The notes below the pieces were generated by a model that saw only the letters and a program-made list of their open reading frames with translations, had not been told where the DNA came from and did not search any database. Shown piece by piece: positions 1 through 7,996 of a stretch of 64,000 nucleotides of DNA. Positions within the stretch are counted from its first letter, which is position 1. Each line of letters opens with the position of its first letter. The stretch is from Massilia sp. Root418 (GTDB lineage Bacteria > Pseudomonadota > Gammaproteobacteria > Burkholderiales > Burkholderiaceae_D), in NCBI RefSeq assembly GCF_001425265.1, contig NZ_LMEC01000002.1:3427-67426 (forward strand), in the 5' to 3' direction. The position numbers and the translations under genes are program-made.

Positions 1-59
1 TTGAAGTCGCCCATGATGAGGTCTTCAAGAAACTGCACGCAGTCGCTGATGATGCTCAA
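1..59 (-). CDS. Start of a gene downstream of vgrG, truncated by the window edge
   Basis: A TTG codon at 59-57 overlaps the vgrG stop codon (TGA at 58-56) and opens a frame reading MSIISDCVQFLEDLIMGDF to the window edge. The overlapping TTGA arrangement suggests translational coupling to vgrG. The hydrophobic FLEDLIMGDF stretch recalls the beginning of proteins encoded beside vgrG genes in Burkholderiales (accessory or polymorphic-toxin type), but only 19 residues are visible. The function is therefore inferred from position alone: a candidate T6SS effector or loading adaptor. Confidence 0.4.
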   Translation of the reverse strand, partial: MSIISDCVQFLEDLIMGDF

Positions 60-3000
60 GCTTGCCCCCTTTCATACTCGGCGCGCGCCTGCTCGACGGC
101 CAGCCGGCCCTGCTCGCGCACGTCGGCTTTCCTGTGCTCGGGTTCCGGCAGCGGCGGCGATTCCCAGTCGCGCGGGTCTTCACCGAACTCCACCGTGTAT
201 TCGCCCGGCGGCACGTTGGTGAGCTGGGCGTGGCCTTTGTCGTCCAGCTTGCCTTTGCGGACGGTACCGTTGGCGAAGGTGACCAGGAAAGGTGCGCCGG
301 GCACGCCGTCCAGGTCGTCGTACTGGAAGCGCAGTTCGATGTCGTTGTTGATGTTGTCCGGGTGCGGCAGTGCGGGCAGTTCGGGACTGGCGCTGGACGG
401 GCCGGTCAGGTCCTTCATGGCGGCCTTGAAGTCCATGGTGCCGGGGCCGTGCACCTCGATGTTGCCGCCTTCGAGCCGGATGTAGGCGCCCTGCGCCGTG
501 AGCAGCACGTGCTGGCGCGCGGCGGCGGTGATGCTGCCGGCGGTGCTGGCCACGGTGATGGCCTTGTCGGCCGTAGCACGCGTGGGGCCGGACTGGCTCT
601 GGCTGCTGAACTTGCCGCTGGCAGCGTGCAGGCGGATGCCGGTTTCCTGGTTGGGCTTGTCGGCGTTGCCGGCTTTGCCGTAGGTGAACAGGGTGATGCC
701 GGATTTGACCTGGTGCAGCAGGTTGCCTTGCGCGGCCTGGTCGATGTCCTGGCCGGCGGTGATGGCGCTGTGGGCCGCTGCGGTGACGATGGCGGAGGCC
801 GGCGTGAGCGCGGCAATGCCTGCGGGGCTGGACAGTTGCAGCAGCGGCTGGCTGTAGGCGACGGCATCGCCCAAGCCGCCTTCGCCCCCCTCGCTGCCGC
901 CACTCATGGCGCTGCCGCCCGCCACCGCGCCCAATGCTTCGGCGTTCTGCGTGGTCTGTTTGATGGCGGGCAGCTCGGCCGGCGCGGGCTTGGCGCCGTT
1001 GGCGTCCGGCAGGCCGGCGTTGTGCTGCTGGGCGGTATCGGCCAGCTGGGTTTGCAGCTGGGCAGCGCTCTGCAGCTGGGTCTGCGCTTCGCGCGCGTCC
1101 ATGTGGGCGCCGATGCCGCCGGCGCGGGCGTCGGCCGACAGCAGCATGCCGGCGCCGGCGCGCAACGCCGTGGCGTGCTCGGCCTTCAGCTCGGCGCCGA
1201 AGCCGGCCGGGGCCAGGCGCTGGTTGTCGGTCTGGTGGCGCAAATGGCCGAGGTTGAGTTCGGCCGTGCCGGTGTGCGGGCTGGCGTGGTGCTGCAGGGC
1301 CACGCGAGGCTGGCCGGGACTGTCGTCGAACACCAGCTGGCGGTAGCTGCCGTCGCCGCGCTGGCTCGCTTGCAGGGCCTGGCTCTTGATACCGGACAGC
1401 ACTGCCGGATGCGCGTGGGCAGCGCCTTGGCCGGGGAACCAGGCGCTGGCGTTGCCGGTGGCGCTGCCGCCACCTTGCGCCACCTGGTTGCTTTGCGCGT
1501 CCGCAGCGCCTTTGCCGTTGTAGAGCACGCCGATCACGACGGGGCGGTCGATGTCGCCTTCGATGAAGTCCACCAGCACTTCCTGGCCCACGCGGGGCAC
1601 GGCGTTGCTGCCCCAATTGGCGCCCGCCACGGGTGCCAGCGGCGTGGCGACGCGGACCCAGGTACCGGCCTGATCATCGGCTGGCGCGCCGGTGTGGCTG
1701 GCGGGGTCCGGGTGCGCCAGGCGGCTGTGGCTGGCGTCCCCGCGCTGCCAGTGGAACTGCACCTTGATGCGATGGTCGCGGTCGGTGTACACGGGCACGC
1801 CGGCCGGGCCCACCACCAGCGCGGTCTGCTGGCCGCGCACGGCGGGACGGGGACGCAGCAGGTGGCCCAGGCCATCGTCGCGCCGCGTGCGATAGGGCAC
1901 GGCGGCGCGGATGGCGTCGATGCGGTTGCGGTACAGCGGGCGCTCGGCGATGCTGTCGCCGGCAGCGTGTACGCTGGCGGTGCTGTCGAGCAGGCCGGCA
2001 GCGCGCCCGGAGGCCCCGGCGGCGGCGGCAGTGGCACTGGCGGCAGCGGTTGGGGCTGCTACGGTGCTGCCGGCAGTACCGGCGCCAACGGCAGAAACGG
2101 CGGCGCTGTGCAGTACGGCGCCCAGTTCGCCGTCCAGCAAGGCTTGCAGCGGACTGGCGGGCAGCGCGCGGGCCACGGCGGCGCGCATGTCTGCCGCCAG
2201 GTTGTTGTGCATCAGGTGGACGGCGCGCACCACCAGCATGGCGCGGGCGTCGCCGCCGGCGGCGTCCAGCGTCGCTTCGCCGCTCAGGGTGAAGGTGGTG
2301 CCGGGGCTAAGGGTGCGCACGGTGCCGGCGCCCACGTGCACTTCCTGCTCCGCTTCCAGCGCCTCCAGCTGGCGCTGCGCGATGCGCTGGCCGTGCTCGC
2401 GGCTGACATAGGCGTACTGGCCGGGCGCGTCGCGGATGGCCAGCGGCGCGCCGTCACCGGCCGGGTCCACGCTGGCGGCGCTCACGCCGCGTTCGTCCAC
2501 TACGCGGTAGTCCCAGCTGAGCAGCTCCACGGCGTTGGTGCCGAGCCGGAATTCGGTGCGCCAGCGGTCCATGCTGTCCTGCTGCATGACGGCGCCCGGC
2601 TGCGTGAACCGCACTTCGCCGCAGGGATTGGGCTGGAAGCTGCCGTTGTGGTCGGCGATCACCAGCGTGTGCACGCCCAGGCCCGGGCTGGCCGGGTCGC
2701 CGCTGTGCTCGTAGTAGTAGAACAGGCCCTCCTCGCTCATCAGCCGCTCGGCGAAGGCGAAGTCGCTTTCCTGGTACTGGGTGACCAGGCTGCGGCGCGG
2801 GTATTGCGCACGGTCCTGGATGTCGAAGCGCCAGGCCGGCGCCAGCTTGCCCTGGCCGTTCCAGCGGGCGAATACGGCGTCCAGGATGTCGAACACGGTG
2901 ACGTCCTGGAATACGCGGCTGTCGCGGCCGTGGGCCAGGAAGGCGGTCCACGGCTGCACGGTCAGCGCGTAGCGGGCAAAGCCGCCTTCGGCACCGCTCA

Positions 3001-3256
3001 GCTCGGCTGCCGTGATGTGACCGTGGAAGGCGCGCGGCGCGCCGGCTTGCTGGGTGAGCAGCTGCAGCAGGGCCGGCTGGCCGATCAGCGCCCGCAGGCC
3101 CAGGCCGGCATCGGTGGAGAGTGCGTCGATCTGCAGGCGGAAGCCGGCGCCCAGCGCTTCCTCGGCGCGCACGCGCTCGGCCAGCAGCACGTCCGCCCCC
3201 AGCGGGGTGAACAATTGCAGCAAACGGCTTGCTTGAGTGAAGTCAGGCGCGGGCAT
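56..3256 (-). CDS. vgrG: Type VI secretion system tip protein VgrG with C-terminal transthyretin-like extension
   Basis: 1066 residues. VgrG trimers form the spike at the tip of the T6SS tube and carry effectors out of the cell. The N-terminal third is the gp27/Phage_GPD-like part. The gp5-like OB fold lies around residues 490-590 (HRIKVQFHWQRGD, then VLVDFIEGDIDRPVVIGVLY). A DUF2345-type beta-helix extension lies near residues 770-940. Residues about 970-1025 look like a transthyretin/carboxypeptidase-regulatory fold (LDGVPGAPFLVTF, then NVPPGEYTVEF), followed by a charged tail. Such tails are known in other VgrGs to dock effectors. No other T6SS structural gene is visible, so this is probably an orphan vgrG island. 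The ATG at 3256 has no clear Shine-Dalgarno site. Confidence 0.93.
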   Translation of the reverse strand: MPAPDFTQASRLLQLFTPLGADVLLAERVRAEEALGAGFRLQIDALSTDAGLGLRALIGQPALLQLLTQQAGAPRAFHGHITAAELSGAEGGFARYALTVQPWTAFLAHGRDSRVFQDVTVFDILDAVFARWNGQGKLAPAWRFDIQDRAQYPRRSLVTQYQESDFAFAERLMSEEGLFYYYEHSGDPASPGLGVHTLVIADHNGSFQPNPCGEVRFTQPGAVMQQDSMDRWRTEFRLGTNAVELLSWDYRVVDERGVSAASVDPAGDGAPLAIRDAPGQYAYVSREHGQRIAQRQLEALEAEQEVHVGAGTVRTLSPGTTFTLSGEATLDAAGGDARAMLVVRAVHLMHNNLAADMRAAVARALPASPLQALLDGELGAVLHSAAVSAVGAGTAGSTVAAPTAAASATAAAAGASGRAAGLLDSTASVHAAGDSIAERPLYRNRIDAIRAAVPYRTRRDDGLGHLLRPRPAVRGQQTALVVGPAGVPVYTDRDHRIKVQFHWQRGDASHSRLAHPDPASHTGAPADDQAGTWVRVATPLAPVAGANWGSNAVPRVGQEVLVDFIEGDIDRPVVIGVLYNGKGAADAQSNQVAQGGGSATGNASAWFPGQGAAHAHPAVLSGIKSQALQASQRGDGSYRQLVFDDSPGQPRVALQHHASPHTGTAELNLGHLRHQTDNQRLAPAGFGAELKAEHATALRAGAGMLLSADARAGGIGAHMDAREAQTQLQSAAQLQTQLADTAQQHNAGLPDANGAKPAPAELPAIKQTTQNAEALGAVAGGSAMSGGSEGGEGGLGDAVAYSQPLLQLSSPAGIAALTPASAIVTAAAHSAITAGQDIDQAAQGNLLHQVKSGITLFTYGKAGNADKPNQETGIRLHAASGKFSSQSQSGPTRATADKAITVASTAGSITAAARQHVLLTAQGAYIRLEGGNIEVHGPGTMDFKAAMKDLTGPSSASPELPALPHPDNINNDIELRFQYDDLDGVPGAPFLVTFANGTVRKGKLDDKGHAQLTNVPPGEYTVEFGEDPRDWESPPLPEPEHRKADVREQGRLAVEQARAEYERGQA

Positions 3257-3361
3257 CGGCGGCGTTGGAATGTTAGCGATTTTATATGTACGGCTGAGAT
3301 TACAACCCAGAAGTACAGATCACGCAAGAACGATTCGATTGCCGCGTAGCAACCTAAAAAC
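3257..3361. other. Intergenic spacer between vgrG and the barstar-like gene
   Basis: 105 bases upstream of vgrG, more AT-rich than its surroundings (contains gattttatatgta). It probably holds the vgrG promoter. I see no convincing terminator for the exbB-exbD-barstar operon that ends at 3362. Confidence 0.4.
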
Positions 3362-3688
3362 TTATTTGAGGGTCAGCTTGAGAGCGGGCTTTTCGCCGTA
3401 GTCTTCGTAGCGCTCGTTGATGCCGCCGATGCAGAAGGTGATCTCTTCGAGGATATCCGGCACCGCCGCTTTCATGGCGGCGGCGTCCTTGATGACGATC
3501 TCCAGCAGCTCGTTCGGCTTGAGGTGGAACTTCGTCATGCCGTCCTCATCGCGCACATAGCTCAGGCAGTCGATCCACGCGTCCATGGTGTTGCCGTAGC
3601 TGTCGGGAAAGCCGAAGGCGGCCTTGCATTCGGCGTGGAAGCTGTCGAAATCCTTGATCGCTGCGCCGTTCAGTTCTGCGGTAGCCAT
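3362..3688 (-). CDS. Barstar-family (ribonuclease inhibitor-like) protein
   Basis: 108 residues. The segment FHAECKAAFGFPDSYGNTMD followed by AWIDCLSYV matches the conserved core of the barstar (barnase inhibitor) family, which blocks secreted ribonucleases by covering the active site. The ATG at 3688 overlaps the exbD stop by one base (TAATG), so it is almost certainly translated with exbB-exbD. No barnase-like RNase is visible in the window. It is either an orphan immunity protein or a barstar fold used for another purpose. Family assignment is fairly secure; the physiological role is unknown. Confidence 0.75.
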   Translation of the reverse strand: MATAELNGAAIKDFDSFHAECKAAFGFPDSYGNTMDAWIDCLSYVRDEDGMTKFHLKPNELLEIVIKDAAAMKAAVPDILEEITFCIGGINERYEDYGEKPALKLTLK

Positions 3689-4110
3689 TATTTTTTTTCC
3701 TTCGGGTCGGTAACGAAACCCATCTTGCTCAGGCCGCGCGTTTGCGCGGCCGCCATCACTTGCGCCACGATTTCGTAGCGGGTGTCCTTGTCGGCCCGCA
3801 GCTGCAGCTCGGGCTGTGCGTCCAGCCTGGCCGCTTCGTCCAGGCGCTGCTCCAGTTCGGGCTGCGTGACCGCTTCATTGTTCCAGTACAGCTTGCCTGC
3901 GCCATCGATGGCCACTGTCACCGTGGCCGGCTGCTGCTGCGACTGCTGCGCCTGCGCCTTGGGCAAGTCCAGCTTGACGGCGCTGGTGAAGGCCGGCGCG
4001 CCCAGGATAAAAATCACCAGCAGCACCAACATCACGTCCACCATGGGTGTGACGTTGATGTCGGACATCGCTTCCTTCTGCCGGTGGTGGTTGAATGCGC
4101 CGAAGGCCAT
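3688..4110 (-). CDS. exbD: ExbD/TolR-family biopolymer transport protein
   Basis: 140 residues. The N-terminus MSDINVTPMVDVMLVLLVIF is the family signature: a single membrane helix at about residues 24-43 carrying the conserved proton-path aspartate (D25 in MVDVML), then a periplasmic domain. With ExbB it forms the proton-driven motor that energises TonB at the inner membrane. It lies 19 bases downstream of exbB and overlaps the barstar-like gene by one base. TonB itself is encoded about 34 kb away at 37647. ExbD versus TolR cannot be decided strictly from sequence, but there is no tolA/tolB context. Confidence 0.9.
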   Translation of the reverse strand: MAFGAFNHHRQKEAMSDINVTPMVDVMLVLLVIFILGAPAFTSAVKLDLPKAQAQQSQQQPATVTVAIDGAGKLYWNNEAVTQPELEQRLDEAARLDAQPELQLRADKDTRYEIVAQVMAAAQTRGLSKMGFVTDPKEKK

Positions 4111-4129
4111 GGCGGTTTCGCTTCCTTCC

Positions 4130-4801
4130 TTAACGGGCTTTGGTCAGGTAGGCGTGCAGGTCGTGCGCGAACGCGTCCAGTTCGGACAGGGTGAGCCGGT
4201 TCACGCGGTTGAAACCATTGTAGGCCAGCACCGCCGGGATCGCCACCATGAGGCCGATACCGGTCATGATCAGCGCCTCGCCCACCGGGCCGGCGATCTT
4301 GTCGATCTGCACCGTGCCGTGGCTGGAGACGGCCGACAGCGCATGGTAGATGCCCCACACCGTGCCCAGCAGGCCGACAAAGGGCGCGGTGGAACCGATC
4401 GAGGCCAGCAGGGTCAGGCCGCTTTCCAGCTTGATGGTGGAGCGGTGGATGGCGCCGCGCAGCACGCGCGTGACCTGCCCGGCGTGGTCCATGTCGCCGG
4501 CCAGGGTGCGCTTGTTCACCACGTCCACCTGCGCCGCGCCCTGTTGCGCCAGCGGCAGGTAGATGCGTTCCGGATCGGCCGCTTCCAGCGCGGCCACGCC
4601 GTCGCCCATGGTGGGCGCGTTCCAGAAGGTTTCCACGGCAGCGGCGCTGCGCCGCACCCGCCACGAGGCATAGGCCTTGGACAGGATGAAGTACCAGCTC
4701 ACCAGCGACATCGCCAGCAGCACGTAAGCCACCGCGTGGCTCAGCGCATCGCCCTGGGCCCAGTAGCGGGCCAGGCTGAAATGGTTCTCCAGGTCGTCCA
4801 T
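4130..4801 (-). CDS. exbB: MotA/TolQ/ExbB proton channel family protein
   Basis: 223 residues with three predicted membrane segments: about residues 20-40, then two in the second half where GSTAPFVGLLGTVWGIYHAL and the segment after GPVGEALIMTG form the conserved MotA/TolQ/ExbB core. It assembles as the pentameric channel around ExbD and couples the proton gradient to TonB. The gene starts two bases after the dapB stop, so it belongs to the bamE-dapB-exbB-exbD transcription unit typical of Burkholderiales. Confidence 0.9.
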   Translation of the reverse strand: MDDLENHFSLARYWAQGDALSHAVAYVLLAMSLVSWYFILSKAYASWRVRRSAAAVETFWNAPTMGDGVAALEAADPERIYLPLAQQGAAQVDVVNKRTLAGDMDHAGQVTRVLRGAIHRSTIKLESGLTLLASIGSTAPFVGLLGTVWGIYHALSAVSSHGTVQIDKIAGPVGEALIMTGIGLMVAIPAVLAYNGFNRVNRLTLSELDAFAHDLHAYLTKAR

Positions 4802-4803
4802 CG

Positions 4804-5610
4804 TCAGTTCAGCGACAGCACGTCATTCATGTCGAACAGGCCCACGGACTTGTCGGCCAGGAAGCGCGCAGCGCGCACCGAACCGTTGGCGTAGGACACC
4901 CGGCTGCTGGACTTGTGGCTGATCTCGATGCGCTCACCGTCCGCCGCGAACAGCACGGTATGGTCGCCGATGATGTCGCCACCGCGGATGGTGGCAAAGC
5001 CGATGGAGGACGGGTCGCGCGGACCGGTCACGCCTTCGCGCGCGTAGACCGCGCAATCCTTCAGGTCGCGGCCCAGCGCTTCGGCCACCACTTCGCCCAT
5101 CTTCAGCGCGGTGCCGGACGGCGCGTCCACCTTGTGGCGGTGGTGCGCTTCGATGATCTCGATGTCGTAGCCGACGTTCAGGTTCCTGGCCGCCAGCTGC
5201 AGCAGCTTGAGGGTGACGTTCACGCCCACGCTCATATTGGGCGCGAAGACGATCGCGGTTTTCTTGGCCGCCTCGGCGATGGCGGCCTTGCCGGCCTCGT
5301 CGAAACCGGTGGTGCCTATTACCATCTTGATGCCGTGCTCGGCGCAGTAGGCCAGGTGCTCCAGCGTGCCTTCGGGACGGGTAAAGTCGATCAGCACGTC
5401 GGCGCCGGCCAGGCCCTTGGCCAGGTCCGATTCGATGGCCACGCCGGCCGGTTTGCCGGAGAAGGCTGCCGCGTCCTGGCCCAGGCTGGGCGAACCTGCG
5501 CGGTCCAGCGCGCCGGCCAGGCGCACTTCCGGCGTGCCCTGCACGGCTTCGATCAGCATGCGGCCCATGCGGCCGCTCGCGCCCGCGATTGCAATGTTCA
5601 GTTCAGTCAT
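4804..5610 (-). CDS. dapB: 4-hydroxy-tetrahydrodipicolinate reductase
   Basis: 268 residues. DapB reduces 4-hydroxy-tetrahydrodipicolinate with NAD(P)H in the diaminopimelate/lysine pathway, which feeds peptidoglycan synthesis. The N-terminus [16 protein letters not shown] is the nucleotide-binding loop, and [15 protein letters not shown] holds the catalytic histidine/lysine signature. I chose the ATG at 5610 because AGGAA sits at good spacing ahead of it; an in-frame GTG one codon upstream would place that site too close. It lies between bamE and exbB. Confidence 0.96.
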   Translation of the reverse strand: MTELNIAIAGASGRMGRMLIEAVQGTPEVRLAGALDRAGSPSLGQDAAAFSGKPAGVAIESDLAKGLAGADVLIDFTRPEGTLEHLAYCAEHGIKMVIGTTGFDEAGKAAIAEAAKKTAIVFAPNMSVGVNVTLKLLQLAARNLNVGYDIEIIEAHHRHKVDAPSGTALKMGEVVAEALGRDLKDCAVYAREGVTGPRDPSSIGFATIRGGDIIGDHTVLFAADGERIEISHKSSSRVSYANGSVRAARFLADKSVGLFDMNDVLSLN

Positions 5611-5626
5611 CACTATTCCTGGCTGC

Positions 5627-6286
5627 TTATTTCGAGTCGTTTTTGGCTTTGATTTCCACGTCGATGGCGGACGGCGCCGGCTTGTCGGTGCCGGCCGGCA
5701 GCGGGTTCTGCTTGCCCGCGACGATCTTGTCCTTGTCCTGGTCCTTCAGCGCCTGCTTGGCGTTCTTGGCGGGACCCGCGATCAGGGCGATGTACTCCTG
5801 CTCGGTGGGCAGGTTGCCGCCTTCAAAGCGGTCGACCTTGCCTTCCTTGAAGTAGATCACCACCGTGGAATCGATGGTTTCGCCATTGCCGCGCGCCAGG
5901 CGGAAGGGATAGTCCCAGCGCTCGGCATGGAAGATGTCCTGCAGCAGCGGCGTGCCGAGGATGAAGCGGACCTGGTCGCGCGTCATGCCGGGTTTGAGCT
6001 GCTGCAGCATTTCCTGGGAAATGAAGTTGCCCTGCTGGATGTCCGGACGGTACGGCGAGAAGAACCACATGAACTTCTGCAGCTGCGAAATGCTGCGGAC
6101 TTGCGCGCCCTTGCCGGCCACGACCGCATTGTCTTCGACTTTGAGGTCGCCCTTTTTCTCGCCCAGGGTGCTGAGCGAGGCGCAGCCGGAAACGGCCAGC
6201 GCGAGGCAAATCGCGCCCGCCATCAGGGGCGTGCGGCGTTTCATACTGTGCAACGTGGACTGCGGTGTAGCCTGGGTGATGCGCAT
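5627..6286 (-). CDS. bamE: Outer membrane protein assembly factor BamE (lipoprotein)
   Basis: 219 residues from the ATG at 6286, which has GAGG at good distance; an internal ATG at 6244 lacks a ribosome site. A lipoprotein signal ends in the lipobox LAVSGC, with the lipidated Cys at about residue 25. The BamE/SmpA fold follows ([20 protein letters not shown], then RWDYPFR). BamE is a small accessory lipoprotein of the Bam complex that folds beta-barrels into the outer membrane. The C-terminal ~70 residues are a charged, alanine/lysine-rich extension beyond the usual BamE length. The gene is divergent from fur. Confidence 0.94.
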   Translation of the reverse strand: MRITQATPQSTLHSMKRRTPLMAGAICLALAVSGCASLSTLGEKKGDLKVEDNAVVAGKGAQVRSISQLQKFMWFFSPYRPDIQQGNFISQEMLQQLKPGMTRDQVRFILGTPLLQDIFHAERWDYPFRLARGNGETIDSTVVIYFKEGKVDRFEGGNLPTEQEYIALIAGPAKNAKQALKDQDKDKIVAGKQNPLPAGTDKPAPSAIDVEIKAKNDSK

Positions 6287-6365
6287 AAATGACCTCAAAT
6301 CGATTGAGCGGAAGTGCCAAAACACTATATGATAAAGCACATTGTCCCACACACGAGTAAGAAAC
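6287..6365. promoter_or_regulatory. Divergent bamE/fur promoter region
   Basis: 79-base AT-rich spacer between the divergent bamE (6286) and fur (6366) start codons; it must contain both promoters. The sequence tatatgataaagc near 6326-6338 is a plausible -10 area for fur. I do not see a strong Fur-box match, so autoregulation of fur is not claimed. Confidence 0.5.
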
Positions 6366-6794
6366 ATGAGCAACAACCCAACCGACCTGAAGGCGAGCGG
6401 CCTGAAAGCGACTTTGCCGCGCCTGAAGATCCTCGACATTTTCCAGAATAGCCCGGTGCGCCACCTGACTGCGGAGGATGTTTACAAGATCCTGCTGGCG
6501 GACAATATGGATGTTGGCCTGGCAACCGTCTACCGTGTGTTGACCCAGTTCGAGCAGGCCGGCCTGCTCAACCGCAACCACTTCGAAACCGGCAAGGCCA
6601 TCTTCGAGCTGAACGCCGGCTCGCACCACGATCACCTGGTGTGCCTGGACTGCGGCCGTGTGGAAGAATTCTTCGACGAGGAAATCGAGCACCGCCAGCA
6701 AAGCATCGCCGAGGCGCGCGGCTTCAAGATCGCCGAGCACGCGCTGGCCATCTACGGCAACTGCGTCAAGGAAGCCTGCCCGCACAAGCCGTGA
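6366..6794 (+). CDS. fur: Ferric uptake regulator Fur
   Basis: 142 residues from the ATG at 6366; an earlier in-frame start would add eight atypical residues. Fur is the Fe(II)-responsive repressor of iron uptake genes. The winged helix covers about residues 15-85 ([12 protein letters not shown] and [18 protein letters not shown], the recognition helix). The metal-binding dimerisation domain follows with [11 protein letters not shown] and a second Cys pair in [11 protein letters not shown]. Likely targets in this window are the receptor, feoAB, bfd-tonB and piuC/bfr promoters described below. Fur divergent from bamE is standard for the order. Confidence 0.97.
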   Translation: MSNNPTDLKASGLKATLPRLKILDIFQNSPVRHLTAEDVYKILLADNMDVGLATVYRVLTQFEQAGLLNRNHFETGKAIFELNAGSHHDHLVCLDCGRVEEFFDEEIEHRQQSIAEARGFKIAEHALAIYGNCVKEACPHKP

Positions 6795-6798
6795 TGCT

Positions 6799-6885
6799 GG
6801 CGGGTTACGTGCTCCGCACTAACCCGCCCTACGGCATGTCGGTGCCCGCGCTCGCGTAGGGCGGGTTAGCGTAGCGTAACCCGCC
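6799..6885. repeat. REP-like GGCGGGTTA palindrome, two facing copies
   Basis: Copy 1: GGCGGGTTA at 6799-6807 pairs with TAACCCGCC at 6820-6828, followed by CTACGG. Copy 2: CGTAGG, then GGCGGGTTA at 6860-6868 pairing with TAACCCGCC at 6877-6885. The two hairpins face each other, as in a REP doublet. The element starts five bases after the fur stop and may act as its transcript end. Eight further copies lie elsewhere in this window. Confidence 0.9.
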
Positions 6886-6891
6886 GCCTCA

Positions 6892-6957
6892 GTGCTTGCC
6901 TGGTGCTTGCCTGGTGCTTGCCTAGTGGTTGCCTGGTGCTTGCCTAGTGGTTGCTCA
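6892..6957. repeat. 11-nt tandem array (six units) ending in hrcA
   Basis: Six head-to-tail 11-nt units of the form gtgcttgcctg: units 1-2 identical, unit 3 one change, units 4-6 with variants such as gtggttgccta. The last unit and part of the fifth are the final codons and stop of hrcA on the minus strand (Leu-Ser-Asn-His-stop). The array therefore appears to have grown outward from the gene end by slippage or unequal exchange. Confidence 0.9.
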
Positions 6958-7960
6958 GCGCATTCGACAGCAGCTTGGCCGTAATATCCACAATCGGTAT
7001 CACCCGCTCGTAAGCCATGCGGGTCGGCCCGATCACGCCCAGGGTGCCGACGATCTTGCCGTTGGCCGCGTACGGCGCGGTGACCACGCTCATCTCGTCC
7101 ATCGGCACCAGGTTGGATTCGCCGCCGATAAAGATCTGCACGCCGGACGCCTTGCTCGACACGTCGAGCAGCTGCATCAGCCCGGTCTTCTGCTCGAACA
7201 TGTCGAACATCTGGCGCAGCGAGCTCATGTTGGAAGACAGGTCGCTCACCGACAGCAAGTTGCGTTCGCCGGCGATCACCATGTCGTCCGCGCTGTCGGC
7301 CATGGCTTCGCTGCCGGCCTCCACCGCCGCCTGCATCAGGCGACCCATGTCGGTCTGCAGCTGGCGCAGCTCGCCCTGCATGCGGCCGCGCACTTCCTCC
7401 AGCGCCAGGCCGCTGTAATGCTGGTTGATGTAATTGGCCGACTGCACCAGCTGGGCCGGCGTGTAGTCCACGTCGGTCAGCAGCATGCGGTTCTGCACGT
7501 CGCCCGCCGGGCTGACGATCACCAGCAGGATGCGCTTTTCCGACAGGCGCAGGAATTCAATCTGCTGGAACACCGATTCATGGCGCGGCGCCATCACCAC
7601 CCCGGCGAACTGGGACAGCGAGGACAGCATCTGCGCCGCGTTGGCGATCAGCTTTTGCGGCTGCTGGCTGGGCAGGCGCATGCGCGCTTCCACCGAGCTC
7701 TCGTCGATGTGCTGCACGGTGAGCAGGGTGTCGACGAAGATGCGGTAGCCGCGCGGCGTGGGGATGCGGCCGGCCGAGGTGTGCGGGCTGGCCACGTAGC
7801 CCAGCTCCTCCAGGTCCGCCATGATGTTGCGGATGGTGGCCGGCGACAGTTCCAGTCCCGAGATCTTCGACAGCGCGCGCGAGCCTACCGGCTGGCCGTC
7901 GGCGATGTAGCGCTCCACGAGCGCCTTGAGCAGAGTTTGAGCACGAATATCGAGTTGCAT
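6944..7960 (-). CDS. hrcA: Heat-inducible transcription repressor HrcA
   Basis: 338 residues from the ATG at 7960 ([18 protein letters not shown]), the usual family start; a GTG five codons upstream is less likely. HrcA represses groE/dnaK-type heat shock genes by binding CIRCE operators and depends on GroEL for activity. The N-terminal winged helix is clear ([20 protein letters not shown], then [10 protein letters not shown]). The remainder is the GAF-like HrcA domain. The gene lies 36 bases downstream of the HAD hydrolase on the same strand. No CIRCE element is visible in the window, so its targets lie elsewhere. Its stop codon lies inside a tandem array. Confidence 0.95.
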   Translation of the reverse strand: MQLDIRAQTLLKALVERYIADGQPVGSRALSKISGLELSPATIRNIMADLEELGYVASPHTSAGRIPTPRGYRIFVDTLLTVQHIDESSVEARMRLPSQQPQKLIANAAQMLSSLSQFAGVVMAPRHESVFQQIEFLRLSEKRILLVIVSPAGDVQNRMLLTDVDYTPAQLVQSANYINQHYSGLALEEVRGRMQGELRQLQTDMGRLMQAAVEAGSEAMADSADDMVIAGERNLLSVSDLSSNMSSLRQMFDMFEQKTGLMQLLDVSSKASGVQIFIGGESNLVPMDEMSVVTAPYAANGKIVGTLGVIGPTRMAYERVIPIVDITAKLLSNALSNH

Positions 7961-7996
7961 AGGCTTATTATGCACGCAGACGCGCGCCGGCAGTAA

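Noticed and set aside
1..222. Short plus-strand frame at the left edge
   Set aside because: Arg/Pro/Ala-rich with no recognisable features, opposite the 3' end of vgrG and the coupled minus-strand start.
62..3349. A 1095-codon plus-strand open frame opposite vgrG
   Set aside because: It is the antisense shadow of vgrG: high-GC codon bias keeps the opposite frame open, composition is Gly/Ala/Arg/His-rich without domains, and VgrG motifs are clear on the other strand.
6799..6957. Repeats after fur as a CRISPR array
   Set aside because: The units are hairpin palindromes and a contiguous 11-nt tandem array; there are no unique spacers between repeats and no cas genes.
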